Notes under the pieces: model-generated | Database searches by the model: none | What the model was told of the DNA's origin: nothing | Seen by the model: the letters and a program-made list of their open reading frames with translations, nothing else | Shown: positions 1-9,648 of the stretch, in pieces | Layout of the letters: each line of letters opens with the position of its first letter | Numbering within the stretch: the first letter of the stretch is position 1 | NCBI RefSeq assembly: GCF_002218025.2 | Contig: NZ_AP018680.1 | Coordinates: forward strand, 310,001 to 374,000 | DNA length: 64,000 bases | Source: Vibrio casei | GTDB lineage: Bacteria; Pseudomonadota; Gammaproteobacteria; Enterobacterales; Vibrionaceae | Direction: 5' to 3' | Position numbers and translations under genes: made by a program

Positions 1-710
1 AGGTTCGGCTGGAGCTGGTTATTCTCGGTAGGGGTTAGCTAGGCTGAAATAGTGTGATTATGCACAGTTGGAATGATGAGGGTAAACAGCCGTCATCCCG
101 AGGAGCCTAGGCGACATCAGGGATCTAGTTAAAGCGATCTTCGATATGTTATTGGTTTTTATTAGTTTTTTGTTTTCTTTTAGTGTAGTGGTTGTGGTGA
201 TTAGATTCCGGCTCTCGCTTAGGCTCGGCCGGAATGACGGAGTGGTTAGGCTTGGCGGGAATGGTGGAGTGGTAGGTTCGGCTGGAGCTGGTTATTCTCG
301 GTAGGGGTTAGTTAGGCTGAAATAGTGTGATTATGCACAGTTGGAATGATGAGGGTAAACAGCCGTCATCCCGAGGAGCCTAGGCGACATCAGGGATCTA
401 GTTAAAGCGATCTTCGATATGTTATTGGTTTTAATGAGTTTCTTTCTTTTAGTGTAGTGGTTGTGGTGATTAGATTCCGGCTCTCGCTTAGGCTCGGCCG
501 GAATGACGGGTGGTAAGGCTCGGCGGGAATGACGGAGTGGTAGGTTCGGCGGGAATGATGGAGTGGTAGGCTCGGCTGGAGCTGGTTATTCTCGGTAGGG
601 GGTAGTTAGGCTGAAATAGTGTGGATTATGCACAGTTGGAATGATGAGGGTAAATTGTCGTCATCCCGAGGAGCCTAGGCGACATCAGGGATCTAGTTAA
701 AGCGATCTGA
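1..710. repeat. Three tandem copies of a 272-295 bp palindrome-rich repeat
   Basis: Near-identical copies begin at about 2, 274 and 569; the third stops near 710 and the first may extend beyond the window. Each copy carries a hairpin in which ATCCC pairs with GGGAT around the loop GAGGAGCCTAGGCGACA (about 92-126, 369-403, 661-696). The first two copies also carry ATTCCGGC pairing with GCCGGAAT around a loop with TCTCGCTTAGGCTCG (205-235, 474-504). Related hairpins recur at 19700-20070, 21432-21500 and 36240-36580. No credible gene lies here. The block sits just downstream of wzc. Confidence 0.85.
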
Positions 711-747
711 GGATTGGGCGTGTAGGTAGTTCTCATTATTTGGTTAT

Positions 748-785
748 AAAAAAGGGTACTCATTTGACTGTCGTACCCTTTTTTA
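748..785 (-). terminator. Rho-independent terminator after wzc
   Basis: An A-run followed by GGGTAC pairs with GTACCC followed by a T-run, so the hairpin has U-tracts in both directions. It lies 7 bases beyond the wzc stop and probably ends the wza-wzb-wzc transcript. Confidence 0.75.
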
Positions 786-791
786 TGAGGT

Positions 792-2960
792 TTATTTCGC
801 TTTTTCGCTCTTATATTCGTATTGATAATAAGCATAGCCACCATAAGCGGCAGCCGCTTTTTTCTCTACCGCATTTAAAATAAAGCCTTTGACTTCAATG
901 CCATTATTTTCAAAGCGTTGTTTAGTAAACTCAAGTTCTTTAATGGTGTTTTGCTCAAATCGACCAACAATTAAAGTGGTGCCTGCGTGTGCGCCAACAA
1001 TGGCAGCATCGGTGACCGCAAGAATAGGTGGTGTATCGACAATCACCATATCGTATTGCTCACTGGCCCAATCGAGTAGTTCTTTAAAGCGTGGGTGCAT
1101 CAATAATTCTGATGGGTTAGGCGGAGCTTCACCTCGTGGAATAAAGTTGAGGTTTTCAACGCCTAATTCTTTAAGGACGTCTTCTTTTGTCATTTGCCCG
1201 CTTAGGTATTCTGATAGGCCTGGCTTATCATTCGTATTAAATTGACGACCCATACGGCCTTTGCGCATATCGGCATCAATGACTAATACTTTCTGCCCTA
1301 CTTGGCTGACGACTGCCGCCATGTTGGCAGATACAAATGATTTACCAACTGATGGGCTTGGGCCTGAAATCATTAAGACATTATTTCTTGCTTCCATCAT
1401 TGCAAAGTGCAAGCTAGTACGCAGGCTACGAATGGCCTCAATGGCTAAATCAGCAGGATGAGAAACCGTCAATAAGGTATCGTTTATTGATAAGGACTTG
1501 AGCTTTTTCTTGTCTAGATCGGCTTGAGAGATAGACAGAGGAATAGACGCGTAAACCGGCAAACCAATTTCTTCTACTTGTGCTGGCGTTTCAATACCTC
1601 TATGCATTGCCGCTTTCAGTAATACTAGTCCGACAGAGAACATACCACCAAGTAAGGTTGCCAGTACGGCGATTAATGGTTTTTTAGGTTTAACGGCTTG
1701 AGAAAAGCTTTGCGCACCATCAATAATACGTACGTTACCAACGGTACTGGCTTTAACAATGTTCAGCTCTTGAACTTTATTGAGCAGTTGGATGTAAATT
1801 TGTTGATTCACTTCCACATCACGCGTCATACGTAATACTTCACGTTGTGTTTTTGGTAACTTCTCAATTCGCTTTTCAAGGCGAGTTTTTTCCGATAACA
1901 GTGTTTTGCGTTTATCTAGTAATGATTGATAAGCAGGGTGTTGCTTGGTGAATCGCTGTGAAATATCACTTTCTTTAAAGGTGAGTTCATTTAATTGTGC
2001 TTCAAGTGCAACCATCACATTAAGAGTCGATTGCGCTTCCATGTTGAGATCCACGGATTCATTATTTTGACGATAACGATTGAGTTTGTCTTCTGCCACG
2101 GTTAATTGGGTTTTAATTTCTGGCAGGTGCTCTTTAAGGAAGACTAAGCTATTTTCTGCTTCAGCAGAGTTTCGTTCGACATTTTGTAAGAAATAATTTT
2201 GGCTAATATCTTGCAAGATAGCTTGAATATCCGCACGATTTTCACCCGTAAGCGACAGTTGTAGTATACCGGTTTGTTTACCACGTTCACTAATCGATAG
2301 GTTTCTTTGTAAACGTTGAATGGCATCTAAGCGGCTAATATTACTAATGGTAAAACTATCACCGGTGTTGGCTGTTATTTGAGTGACAAACAAGCGGTAC
2401 TCACCTTGCTGGGCCAGCTCACCGACTTTCCCGTCTAAGATGGTTTGCTCATTACTATCGGTTAAGCGGTAGTTGCCTTGATCTTCATCTAACATGGTTA
2501 GGGTATAGGCTTGTGGTTCAGCTCGCTCTGGCGTCATGAAGCGACTAATTTGGATGTGCTGGGTATCTCCGAGAATACGAGAAAGCCCTTTACCTATGAT
2601 TGGAAAATGATCCGCACTGGCAACGGTCGTTAAGTTTAATTTATCGACGGTTTCGCCTAATACCATACGTGAATTGATAATTTCAATTTCAGTGGAAGCA
2701 GGAGACTCAGAGCTAAACAAATCCGCCATATCTGAGTTGAGTACTGGCATGCCTGAGCTTTTTTGTTCGACTTGAATCAAGGCATCGGTATTGTAGATTG
2801 GTGTTGCAAGTAGTGCATAACTCACCCCCAGAATCGCAAAAACCGCCGTGGTTAGGATGATGAACCAACGGTGATCTAAGAGGATCCCAAATAACTTGCC
2901 AAGGTCGATAACATCATTGTTATCCGATGATTTTTGTGTGTTGCTTGGGTTAACACTCAT
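792..2960 (-). CDS. wzc: Wzc-type tyrosine autokinase / polysaccharide co-polymerase
   Basis: Inner-membrane chain-length regulator and bacterial tyrosine kinase for capsule or exopolysaccharide export. The order is an N-terminal Wzz domain with a membrane segment near residue 35, a long periplasmic coiled coil (about 270-400), a second membrane segment near 430-450, and a cytoplasmic kinase. The kinase has Walker A GPSPSVGKS near 540, Walker A' VLVIDADMRKG and Walker B MVIVDTPP. The C-terminus is a Tyr cluster (AYGGYAYYQYEY), the expected autophosphorylation tail. About 720 residues matches the family. A first ATG lies at 2966, but the ATG at 2960 has a GGA at suitable spacing. It is the last gene of wza-wzb-wzc. 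Confidence 0.93.
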   Translation of the reverse strand: MSVNPSNTQKSSDNNDVIDLGKLFGILLDHRWFIILTTAVFAILGVSYALLATPIYNTDALIQVEQKSSGMPVLNSDMADLFSSESPASTEIEIINSRMVLGETVDKLNLTTVASADHFPIIGKGLSRILGDTQHIQISRFMTPERAEPQAYTLTMLDEDQGNYRLTDSNEQTILDGKVGELAQQGEYRLFVTQITANTGDSFTISNISRLDAIQRLQRNLSISERGKQTGILQLSLTGENRADIQAILQDISQNYFLQNVERNSAEAENSLVFLKEHLPEIKTQLTVAEDKLNRYRQNNESVDLNMEAQSTLNVMVALEAQLNELTFKESDISQRFTKQHPAYQSLLDKRKTLLSEKTRLEKRIEKLPKTQREVLRMTRDVEVNQQIYIQLLNKVQELNIVKASTVGNVRIIDGAQSFSQAVKPKKPLIAVLATLLGGMFSVGLVLLKAAMHRGIETPAQVEEIGLPVYASIPLSISQADLDKKKLKSLSINDTLLTVSHPADLAIEAIRSLRTSLHFAMMEARNNVLMISGPSPSVGKSFVSANMAAVVSQVGQKVLVIDADMRKGRMGRQFNTNDKPGLSEYLSGQMTKEDVLKELGVENLNFIPRGEAPPNPSELLMHPRFKELLDWASEQYDMVIVDTPPILAVTDAAIVGAHAGTTLIVGRFEQNTIKELEFTKQRFENNGIEVKGFILNAVEKKAAAAYGGYAYYQYEYKSEKAK

Positions 2961-3048
2961 GAGCATTCCAATCTTTTATAAACGTTAAATTATTGATTCA
3001 ACAGAGAAAACGAATCCATGTTTTTTCTGTGAGGTACTTATTTGGGTA

Positions 3049-3105
3049 TAATACTATCTATTTATAAAAACTATCTATTTATAAATACTATTTGTTTTTA
3101 AATAC
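3049..3105. repeat. Short AT-rich direct repeats between wzb and wzc
   Basis: ACTATCTATTTATAAA occurs twice in tandem, followed by a diverged third copy (ACTATTTGTTTTTAAA). The stretch sits in the gap between wzb and wzc and could affect transcript stability or hold a weak promoter. No function is shown by sequence alone. Confidence 0.6.
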
Positions 3106-3171
3106 TTTCTGCTTTTCATGTTATGTATTTCTACACAATTATTATGAATCAAATTTCAGCTGTAATGCCTT

Positions 3172-3615
3172 TTATTGTAATTTTTTTGCCCAGCCATTCG
3201 CTGACCTTTCAATTAAATCAAACACGTATTCAAATTCTTCTTGGCTTTTTCGAAATGGATCGGGGATCTCTTTGTGCTCAATCCATTGGCCAAATAACAT
3301 GGTTTTCCCTCGGGCTTCAGGGGCGATGTCATGCACGGCGTCTAAATGGCCTTTTTCCATTACTAAAATGAGATCATATTGACGGCATAAACTATTGGTT
3401 AGTTGCTGAGCTTGGTGCGCTTCCAACGATACTCCGTGTTGCTCTGCGATCAATTGGGCGGTTTTATCGGCGGGTTTATTGGTTAAACCACTGCGTTCTG
3501 TGCCAATCCCCGCGGAGGAAACGATTTTATTCGGCAGTTTTTGCTGCAATAGGCGTTCACCTGTAGGAGAGCGGCATATATTACCAACACAAACAACGAG
3601 AATTTTATTAAACAT
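3172..3615 (-). CDS. wzb: Low-molecular-weight protein tyrosine phosphatase (Wzb)
   Basis: Cytoplasmic phosphatase that removes phosphate from the Wzc tyrosine tail, allowing the phosphorylation cycle needed for polymer export. The N-terminal P-loop VCVGNICRSP carries the C(X)5R active site. The catalytic Asp is expected in the DPF motif (IPDPFRKSQEEFEYVFDLI). The length of 147 residues is normal. It lies between wza and wzc on the same strand, separated from wza by a strong hairpin (3701-3736). Confidence 0.93.
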   Translation of the reverse strand: MFNKILVVCVGNICRSPTGERLLQQKLPNKIVSSAGIGTERSGLTNKPADKTAQLIAEQHGVSLEAHQAQQLTNSLCRQYDLILVMEKGHLDAVHDIAPEARGKTMLFGQWIEHKEIPDPFRKSQEEFEYVFDLIERSANGWAKKLQ

Positions 3616-3700
3616 GTTTTTCTTTTTTCATTTGTTAAGTTAAACCACTACTGGCTTTATTTATGTATAAAGTAATCATATATAAAATAGCAAGACTTAT

Positions 3701-3736
3701 GATCCCAGTAACTTGAAGCAAGTGTTATCTGGGATC
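3701..3736 (-). promoter_or_regulatory. Nested hairpin between wza and wzb
   Basis: GATCCCAG (3701-3708) pairs perfectly with CTGGGATC (3729-3736), and inside it ACTTG pairs with CAAGT around AAG. It lies 13 bases after the wza stop. No long U-tract follows on the minus strand, so it may be a stability element or partial terminator setting the ratio of wza to wzb-wzc. Confidence 0.6.
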
Positions 3737-3748
3737 TCATTTATGACG

Positions 3749-4954
3749 TTACTTTAAATCCATGTAGTAATTTAAGCCTTCCGATAGGTTATTGAACCCA
3801 GTAATGGTTGGGATAAGTTGTCTAACAACACGGTTCCAACGAGTAATTGGAGCTGCCGTTACATACACGATATCATAAGGTTGCATGTCAAATTCGGTGC
3901 CAATCACTAATGCGGTCGCATCTTTAATATTAAGCTGATAGATATTGGCAATCGGTGGCGGTGGTTGATTGTCAGCATTATCATGAGTTGCCATCGCTTG
4001 TTCAGTTTGCGTATTCTGGACGTTTTGTTTAATGCCGCGAATGACAAACACGCCAGTTGCATCAGCTTCTAATTCATTAATGCCACCCACGCTACTAAGG
4101 GCTTCGGTTAAGCTCATTCCTGAACGATCGATTTTGAGTAATTTAGGTTCATTCACCTCGCCCATAACAAAGACTTTTTGTCCATCATTACGAGGTACGT
4201 GAATAATGTCGCCATTTTTAAGTAGGCGATTTTGCGTGAGATCACCACGTTGCATTAAGGCGTAAAGAGAAATTGTCTCTTCTTGGCCATTGCGAGTTAG
4301 TGTGATGTTACGCCAATCCGCGTTCGGAGCTAGACCACCAGAGCGGTTGATAGCATCTAAGATGGTTAATGGTACGTTAGTGATGGGTTGTTGCCCTGGA
4401 GTGTTAATTTCACCAGTTACGTAAGCTTTTTGGGCTCGGAAGGCGGCAACATTGACATCGACTTGTGGGCTTTCAATGTATTTGGCTAAACGTCTGGCAA
4501 TTTCATCACGAATTTGGGTAACGGTTTTTCCCGCGACTTTAACCGTGCCAATATAAGGGTAGAAAATTGTGCCATCAGAATGAACCCAGTTACCCGATTC
4601 ACTCGAGCTTCGGTATGAGCCTGCTGGAATGGTCAGTTCAGGGTGATCCCAAATGGTGATGTTTAAAATATCACCAGGGCCAATGAAATATTGGTATTTG
4701 GCAATGGTTTCATCAAGTTCAGGATTGTTACGTGAAGTAACCTGTTCTTTTTTAAATTGAGTGACGGTATTTGGGGTTAAAGAGTAAACATTCACTCGGC
4801 TTGAAATGTCATTTTCGGCTTGTCCGGAATCTGATTCAGAGTCTGATTGAACAACATTTTTACCACCTAAGCTAATGTGGGAGCCTGGCATAGTACAGCC
4901 CGCGAGTAGGACACTTGATAACAGTATACTGAGTGTTTTTGTTGTTAATTCCAT
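3749..4954 (-). CDS. wza: Outer-membrane polysaccharide export lipoprotein (Wza family)
   Basis: Forms the outer-membrane channel for capsule or exopolysaccharide together with Wzc. A lipoprotein signal ends at the lipobox LLAGC (Cys20). The export domain starts near residue 90 ([19 protein letters not shown]), followed by two SLBB-type beta-grasp repeats ([14 protein letters not shown] and [12 protein letters not shown]). The C-terminus holds the amphipathic segment expected to cross the outer membrane. The 401-residue length is slightly long, with a low-complexity QPPPP insert near residue 327. It is the first gene of the minus-strand export operon. Confidence 0.92.
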   Translation of the reverse strand: MELTTKTLSILLSSVLLAGCTMPGSHISLGGKNVVQSDSESDSGQAENDISSRVNVYSLTPNTVTQFKKEQVTSRNNPELDETIAKYQYFIGPGDILNITIWDHPELTIPAGSYRSSSESGNWVHSDGTIFYPYIGTVKVAGKTVTQIRDEIARRLAKYIESPQVDVNVAAFRAQKAYVTGEINTPGQQPITNVPLTILDAINRSGGLAPNADWRNITLTRNGQEETISLYALMQRGDLTQNRLLKNGDIIHVPRNDGQKVFVMGEVNEPKLLKIDRSGMSLTEALSSVGGINELEADATGVFVIRGIKQNVQNTQTEQAMATHDNADNQPPPPIANIYQLNIKDATALVIGTEFDMQPYDIVYVTAAPITRWNRVVRQLIPTITGFNNLSEGLNYYMDLK

Positions 4955-5772
4955 TTAGTCCGTCGTCTAATGTTAGTTATTTAATGACAAATTGAGTTCC
5001 AAAATAGCCTAAAGGTGGCTATGAAGCTGCTGATAGTACTTTATAAACAGGTTTGCTGAGTCAGTACTTTGTTGTTCAATGTTAATTTTATTCGCTATAC
5101 AGATGCAAATGCTATGTCTTTATTTATGGTGCCGCTCTCGATTTTACTGGAATTCAGAGGATAAATAAACGTCATGTTCATTCAAGCATAAATATTTTAC
5201 ATTTTTCTTACTGCATATAACCATTATACTCAAGTGACTTCAAGATGCAGAATTCAGAACTCTCATCCAAGTCTTTAAACAAGCAAGATTCGCCTAGGAA
5301 TGAAGCACCTTTCAAACGAATCTGACGCAGTATATAATAATGAGATCATTATGGTTGAGTTTCGTGCTTTATTTTGAATTTTTATTGACTTTTGTTGTTT
5401 TTGTATTCAAAGTAATTTTCCGCTAGTTGCAGGTTAAATGGTGTATGACTAATATTAGCACTAATCGTACAAGGGTAAAGTATAGCTTGTTCAGATTGTT
5501 CCTCTCCTCATTAGCTGAGTCATAAATGAGTGGTGAGAGATTTATGTTATTTACACGGAACGTTCATTTTCCTGTCACAACTAGGTATTACGGTTAAATT
5601 TGAGCTATAATTTGTAACTTTTTCAAGTTTTAATTAACTGACTAGTTTTTACATCGATTTGAAAAATAATATGTTTTTTTTGGTAGAATGCGTACCATTT
5701 TCAATCATTTTTTAATTTTGATGTAATACATCATGCATTTATAAATGGATTATAAATAGTAAGGGAAACATT
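4955..5772. other. Long divergent regulatory region between wza and the wecA-like gene
   Basis: These 818 bases contain no credible gene and must hold promoters for both directions. A possible plus-strand promoter is TTGAAA (5659) with TAGAAT (5684), though the 19-base spacer is long. Positions 5224-5350 resemble a dispersed repeat (TATACTCAAGTGACTTCAAG) whose relatives occur at 22851-22915 and 43485-43600. The rest is strongly AT-rich. I could not identify a specific regulator site. Confidence 0.6.
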
Positions 5773-6888
5773 TTGCCTATAATCATGTTTGAGTTGTTCT
5801 CGATGTTCTGCATTTCTTTTGCAGTAACGTATTTTTTGAGGATGCTAGCGAAACGCATTGGCTTAGTTGATCGGCCCAACGAGCGAAAAATGCACTCCGG
5901 CGCTATACCATTGGTTGGTGGAATTTCGATTTATCTCTCTTTTTCTATTTTCCTTTTGATGAATCCCCAAGCTATTCCTTATTCTGATTACTTTTTAATT
6001 TCTCTGACTATTTTGATGATCGTTGGGGCATTGGATGATAAGTATGACGTGAGTTTTAAACTTCGTTTTGCTATTCAAGCACTGATTTCGCTCGCGATGA
6101 TGTATTTCACAAATGTTAAGTTACATACTTTAGGTGATATTGTCGGTTTGGGTGTGATTCATCTCGATTGGTTTGGCTATGTGGTTACGGTATTCGCTGT
6201 CGTAGCAGCAATCAATGCTTTTAACATGGTTGATGGTATTGATGGGTTACTGGGAGGGTTATCTGTTGTGACTTTTTCGGCGATTGGTTTGCTGCTTTTA
6301 GCCGATGGACAAACTACGTTTTCGTACACTAGCTTAGTGATCGGTGTGATCATGCTGCCTTATATATTAATGAACTTAGGGTTACTCGGTCGTCAGCGTA
6401 AGATTTTTATGGGTGATGCCGGTAGTATGATGATTGGCTTCATGGTGGTGTGGTTTTTATTGTGTTCTAGCCAAACCAAAGGCCAACCATTGATTCGTCC
6501 TGTGACCGCTTTGTGGCTGATTGCTATCCCTCTAATGGATATGGCGGCCATTATGATTCGCCGGATTCGACGCGGTGATTCTCCGTTTAAACCAGATAGA
6601 GAACATTTACACCATATATTCCAACGTTTAGGCTTTTCTTCTGCTCAAACATTAATGATTATTTGCTTTCTTGCCACTTTGTTTGCCGGTTTTGGTATCT
6701 TAGGCGAAATGGCCAATGTTCCTGAATCTGTCATGTTCTATATTTTCCTTGTTACTTTCTGTATTTATACCGCCATGCTATCGAATGTTTGGCGTATTAC
6801 AAAGAAGTTGCGTCAGTGGTATGGCTTATCCGGACAGGGCAGTCAATTGGTAGAGGGAAAGAAGAAAGATTCAATCGCTCGAATGTAA
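5773..6888 (+). CDS. wecA: WecA/MraY-family undecaprenyl-phosphate GlcNAc-1-phosphate transferase
   Basis: Polytopic inner-membrane enzyme that starts polysaccharide repeat units by moving a sugar-1-phosphate onto undecaprenyl phosphate. Family motifs are visible: VGALDDKYDVS, AFNMVDGIDGLLGG, FMGDAGSMMIGF, and HLHHIFQRLG with the conserved His cluster. About ten hydrophobic segments are present. The TTG at 5773 has AAGGGA six bases upstream, while the ATG at 5785 is too far from it, so TTG is preferred. It is divergent from wza, which suggests it primes the polymer exported by Wza/Wzc. A role in O-antigen is equally possible. Confidence 0.85.
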   Translation: MPIIMFELFSMFCISFAVTYFLRMLAKRIGLVDRPNERKMHSGAIPLVGGISIYLSFSIFLLMNPQAIPYSDYFLISLTILMIVGALDDKYDVSFKLRFAIQALISLAMMYFTNVKLHTLGDIVGLGVIHLDWFGYVVTVFAVVAAINAFNMVDGIDGLLGGLSVVTFSAIGLLLLADGQTTFSYTSLVIGVIMLPYILMNLGLLGRQRKIFMGDAGSMMIGFMVVWFLLCSSQTKGQPLIRPVTALWLIAIPLMDMAAIMIRRIRRGDSPFKPDREHLHHIFQRLGFSSAQTLMIICFLATLFAGFGILGEMANVPESVMFYIFLVTFCIYTAMLSNVWRITKKLRQWYGLSGQGSQLVEGKKKDSIARM

Positions 6889-7048
6889 AAAATTAATTTT
6901 TAACACAATATTAAGGGCTGGCAAAATCGTATTGTTGCGCCCTTCGTTTTAGGATATCTCCCATTATTAAGCCTTTGGTATGATTCTCCAATTGAGTTTG
7001 AATCAAGGCTTTAAATCGTATTAAATTCAATACTATAGAGTTTTAATT

Positions 7049-8215
7049 ATGAAAATTGCCATTGCAGGTACAGGCTATGTAGGCCTTTCGAATGCCGTTC
7101 TTTTATCTCAGCACCATGAAGTGGTTGCCGTTGATATCATTCCTGAAAAAGTGGAGATGATTAACAATAAAAAGTCTCCTATTGTTGATGCTGAAATTGA
7201 ACAGTTTTTATCTGAAAAAGAGTTGAATCTAACGGCGACTCTCGATAAACAAGCCGCTTATCAAGATGCTGAGTTTGTCGTGATTGCTACGCCGACTGAT
7301 TATGATCCTCAAACCAACTATTTTAATACTTCATCGGTAGAAGCGGTAATTCGTGAGGTGATGGAAATTAACCCAAATGCGGTGATGGTGATTAAATCTA
7401 CCGTACCCGTTGGATACACGGCAAATATTAAGCAAGAGATGCAGTGCGATAACATTATGTTCTCACCTGAGTTTTTACGTGAAGGTCGTGCTTTATTTGA
7501 TAACTTACACCCGTCTCGTATTATTGTTGGTGAGCAATCTGAAAGAGCTAAAGTGTTTGCAGGCTTGCTGGTTGAAGGTGCAGTAAAAGACAATATTGAT
7601 GTGCTGTTTACTGATTCAACGGAAGCGGAAGCAGTGAAGTTATTTTCTAATACGTATCTTGCTTTACGTGTGGCTTACTTCAATGAATTGGATTCTTACG
7701 CGGAAGCGAATGGCTTAGATGCTCGTCAGATTATTGAAGGTGTGGGATTAGATCCTCGCATTGGTAGTCATTATAATAATCCATCATTTGGTTATGGTGG
7801 TTACTGCTTACCGAAAGATACTAAGCAGTTATTGGCGAACTATGAGTCTGTTCCAAATAATATTATTGGGGCAATTGTCGACGCTAACCGAACTCGTAAA
7901 GATTTTGTAGCGGATTCTATTATTAAACGTAACCCAACCGTTGTGGGGATTTACCGCTTAATTATGAAAGCCGGTTCAGATAACTTCCGCGCATCAAGCA
8001 TTCAGGGCATTATGAAGCGTTTGAAAGCGAAAGGTATTGAAGTTGTGGTATACGAACCTGTGCTAAAAGAAGATGAATTTTTCCACTCACGCGTTATTCG
8101 TGATTTTGATGAGTTCAAGCAATTATCCGATGTCATCGTTTCAAATCGCATGGTTGAAGAATTAGCCGATGTGGCGGATAAAGTGTACACCCGTGACTTA
8201 TTTGGTAGCGATTAA
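7049..8215 (+). CDS. ugd: UDP-glucose 6-dehydrogenase
   Basis: Oxidises UDP-glucose to UDP-glucuronate with NAD, supplying acidic sugar for capsule, exopolysaccharide or lipid A. The N-terminal Rossmann motif is [12 protein letters not shown]. The central domain has the substrate-binding region EFLREGRAL, and the catalytic Cys lies in [14 protein letters not shown] near residue 258. The length of 388 is typical of the short bacterial form. It follows the wecA-like gene by 160 bases, suggesting that the local polysaccharide contains uronic acid. Confidence 0.93.
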   Translation: MKIAIAGTGYVGLSNAVLLSQHHEVVAVDIIPEKVEMINNKKSPIVDAEIEQFLSEKELNLTATLDKQAAYQDAEFVVIATPTDYDPQTNYFNTSSVEAVIREVMEINPNAVMVIKSTVPVGYTANIKQEMQCDNIMFSPEFLREGRALFDNLHPSRIIVGEQSERAKVFAGLLVEGAVKDNIDVLFTDSTEAEAVKLFSNTYLALRVAYFNELDSYAEANGLDARQIIEGVGLDPRIGSHYNNPSFGYGGYCLPKDTKQLLANYESVPNNIIGAIVDANRTRKDFVADSIIKRNPTVVGIYRLIMKAGSDNFRASSIQGIMKRLKAKGIEVVVYEPVLKEDEFFHSRVIRDFDEFKQLSDVIVSNRMVEELADVADKVYTRDLFGSD

Positions 8216-8259
8216 GTGTCGTTACATTTGGTTCGATATCGCGTTTAAAAGGATTTTTT

Positions 8260-9222
8260 ATGCACTATGATGTGTTTAACGGTGATGCCGATGGCATCAT
8301 TGCGCTATTGCAATTACGCTTTGTTGAGCCGAAAAAAAGTCAACTGGTGACAGGTATTAAAAGAGACATTCAATTACTCTCTCAAGTGGCGAAAGTCGAT
8401 GATGTGACTTCGGTAACGGTGTTGGATGTCTCTATGCAGAAGAATGTCGATGCGTTAAAGCAATTGCTTGAGCGTCATATCCCTATTTTTTATTGCGATC
8501 ATCATCAAAGTGGCGAGATTCCAGAGTCTCCTTATCTTGAAGCATGCATTAATTTAGATGCCGAGATCTGCACCAGTTTACTCATAAATCAGAGATTGAA
8601 AGGGCAATACCAGTTGTGGGCTATCGCAGGCGCTTTTGGCGACAATATGACGAAGCGTGCGTTGGTGTTATCTCAACAATCTCAATTATCACCGGATCAA
8701 ATTGAGTATTTGAAGGAGCTGGGTACGCTGATTAACTATAATGGTTATGGCGCAAGCGTGAAGGACCTACACATTGCACCCAACGTATTATTTCAAACGT
8801 TATTGCAATACCCAGATCCATTTGAGTTGCTAAGCCATCAAGATTCAGTTTTTTACCAACTTAAGGTCGGTTACCAACAAGATAATGCTCAATTAGATGG
8901 TTTAATGCCAATGTTTAACACCGAGACTTGCGAAGTCTATGTATTACCGAATCAGACATGGGCAAGGCGAATTAGTGGTGTGTTTGGCAATGAATTGGCT
9001 AATACTAACCCAAATAAAGCATTTGCTGTTCTGACCCTGAATGAAAATCTAAGAGATTATACCGTCAGCGTTCGAGCTCCACTCAATCGTCGAGAAGGGG
9101 CGGATGAAGTGTGCAGTCAATTTCCTAATGGTGGCGGTCGTCGAGCAGCTGCGGGGATCAATCAATTATCTCTCGATCAATATGAGCAGTTTATTTCTAT
9201 TTTCAGCCAACGGTTTGGCTAA
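8260..9222 (+). CDS. DHH-family phosphoesterase
   Basis: Predicted Mn-dependent phosphoesterase of the NrnA/RecJ-like superfamily, size close to NrnA (320 residues). Metal motifs in order are FNGDADGI (residues 6-13), LDVSM, CDHHQSG and GAFGDN. The C-terminal DHHA1 substrate motif is GGGRRAAAGI. Possible substrates are nanoRNA, pAp or a cyclic dinucleotide product; the sequence does not decide. It starts 44 bases after ugd on the same strand, so co-transcription is likely. The window also has orn at 60785, so a nanoRNase role would be redundant. Confidence 0.8.
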   Translation: MHYDVFNGDADGIIALLQLRFVEPKKSQLVTGIKRDIQLLSQVAKVDDVTSVTVLDVSMQKNVDALKQLLERHIPIFYCDHHQSGEIPESPYLEACINLDAEICTSLLINQRLKGQYQLWAIAGAFGDNMTKRALVLSQQSQLSPDQIEYLKELGTLINYNGYGASVKDLHIAPNVLFQTLLQYPDPFELLSHQDSVFYQLKVGYQQDNAQLDGLMPMFNTETCEVYVLPNQTWARRISGVFGNELANTNPNKAFAVLTLNENLRDYTVSVRAPLNRREGADEVCSQFPNGGGRRAAAGINQLSLDQYEQFISIFSQRFG

Positions 9223-9648
9223 CTTTTAATTTTCTTTGCGATTTTTTATTTCTCTTTCTACCTTCTCTCAGCTTATTCCACTTGTATCTGTTTAGTTTTC
9301 TTACGAACAATTATTGTCAATATTAGTTATTAGACCATTTTGGAATAAAGATCTCGAAATATATCCTATCAAATTGATAAATAAAGAATATTTTGAATTA
9401 TCCTGTTTTGTGTTTTGACATTGAATTTACATATCAAGATGCCTACACTTTATCTATGATTTTTTTAATAATCTTATTTTTATCTCAAATGTGAGACTTA
9501 CGTGTGCGGTTTAAACAAGAAATATGAGTACAGCTTATCTTAAAGATAAATCGATTGATGTTTAGTGTTTATCCTTCAGTGATGCGGCTTGTTTGACGTA
9601 CAACAATGCATAAAAACGGCTTGTTTTGTGTCGGCTAAGGATAGAAAA
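9223..9648. other. AT-rich intergenic region before the lipoprotein gene
   Basis: These 426 bases have no credible gene. They are strongly AT-rich and must hold the lipoprotein promoter. A TTGACA at 9415 has no well-spaced -10 partner. I see no named regulator site. Confidence 0.5.

Noticed and set aside
626..844. A 72-codon minus-strand frame over the first repeat block
   Set aside because: It runs from the repeat through the terminator into wzc in another frame and has no family resemblance or start signal.
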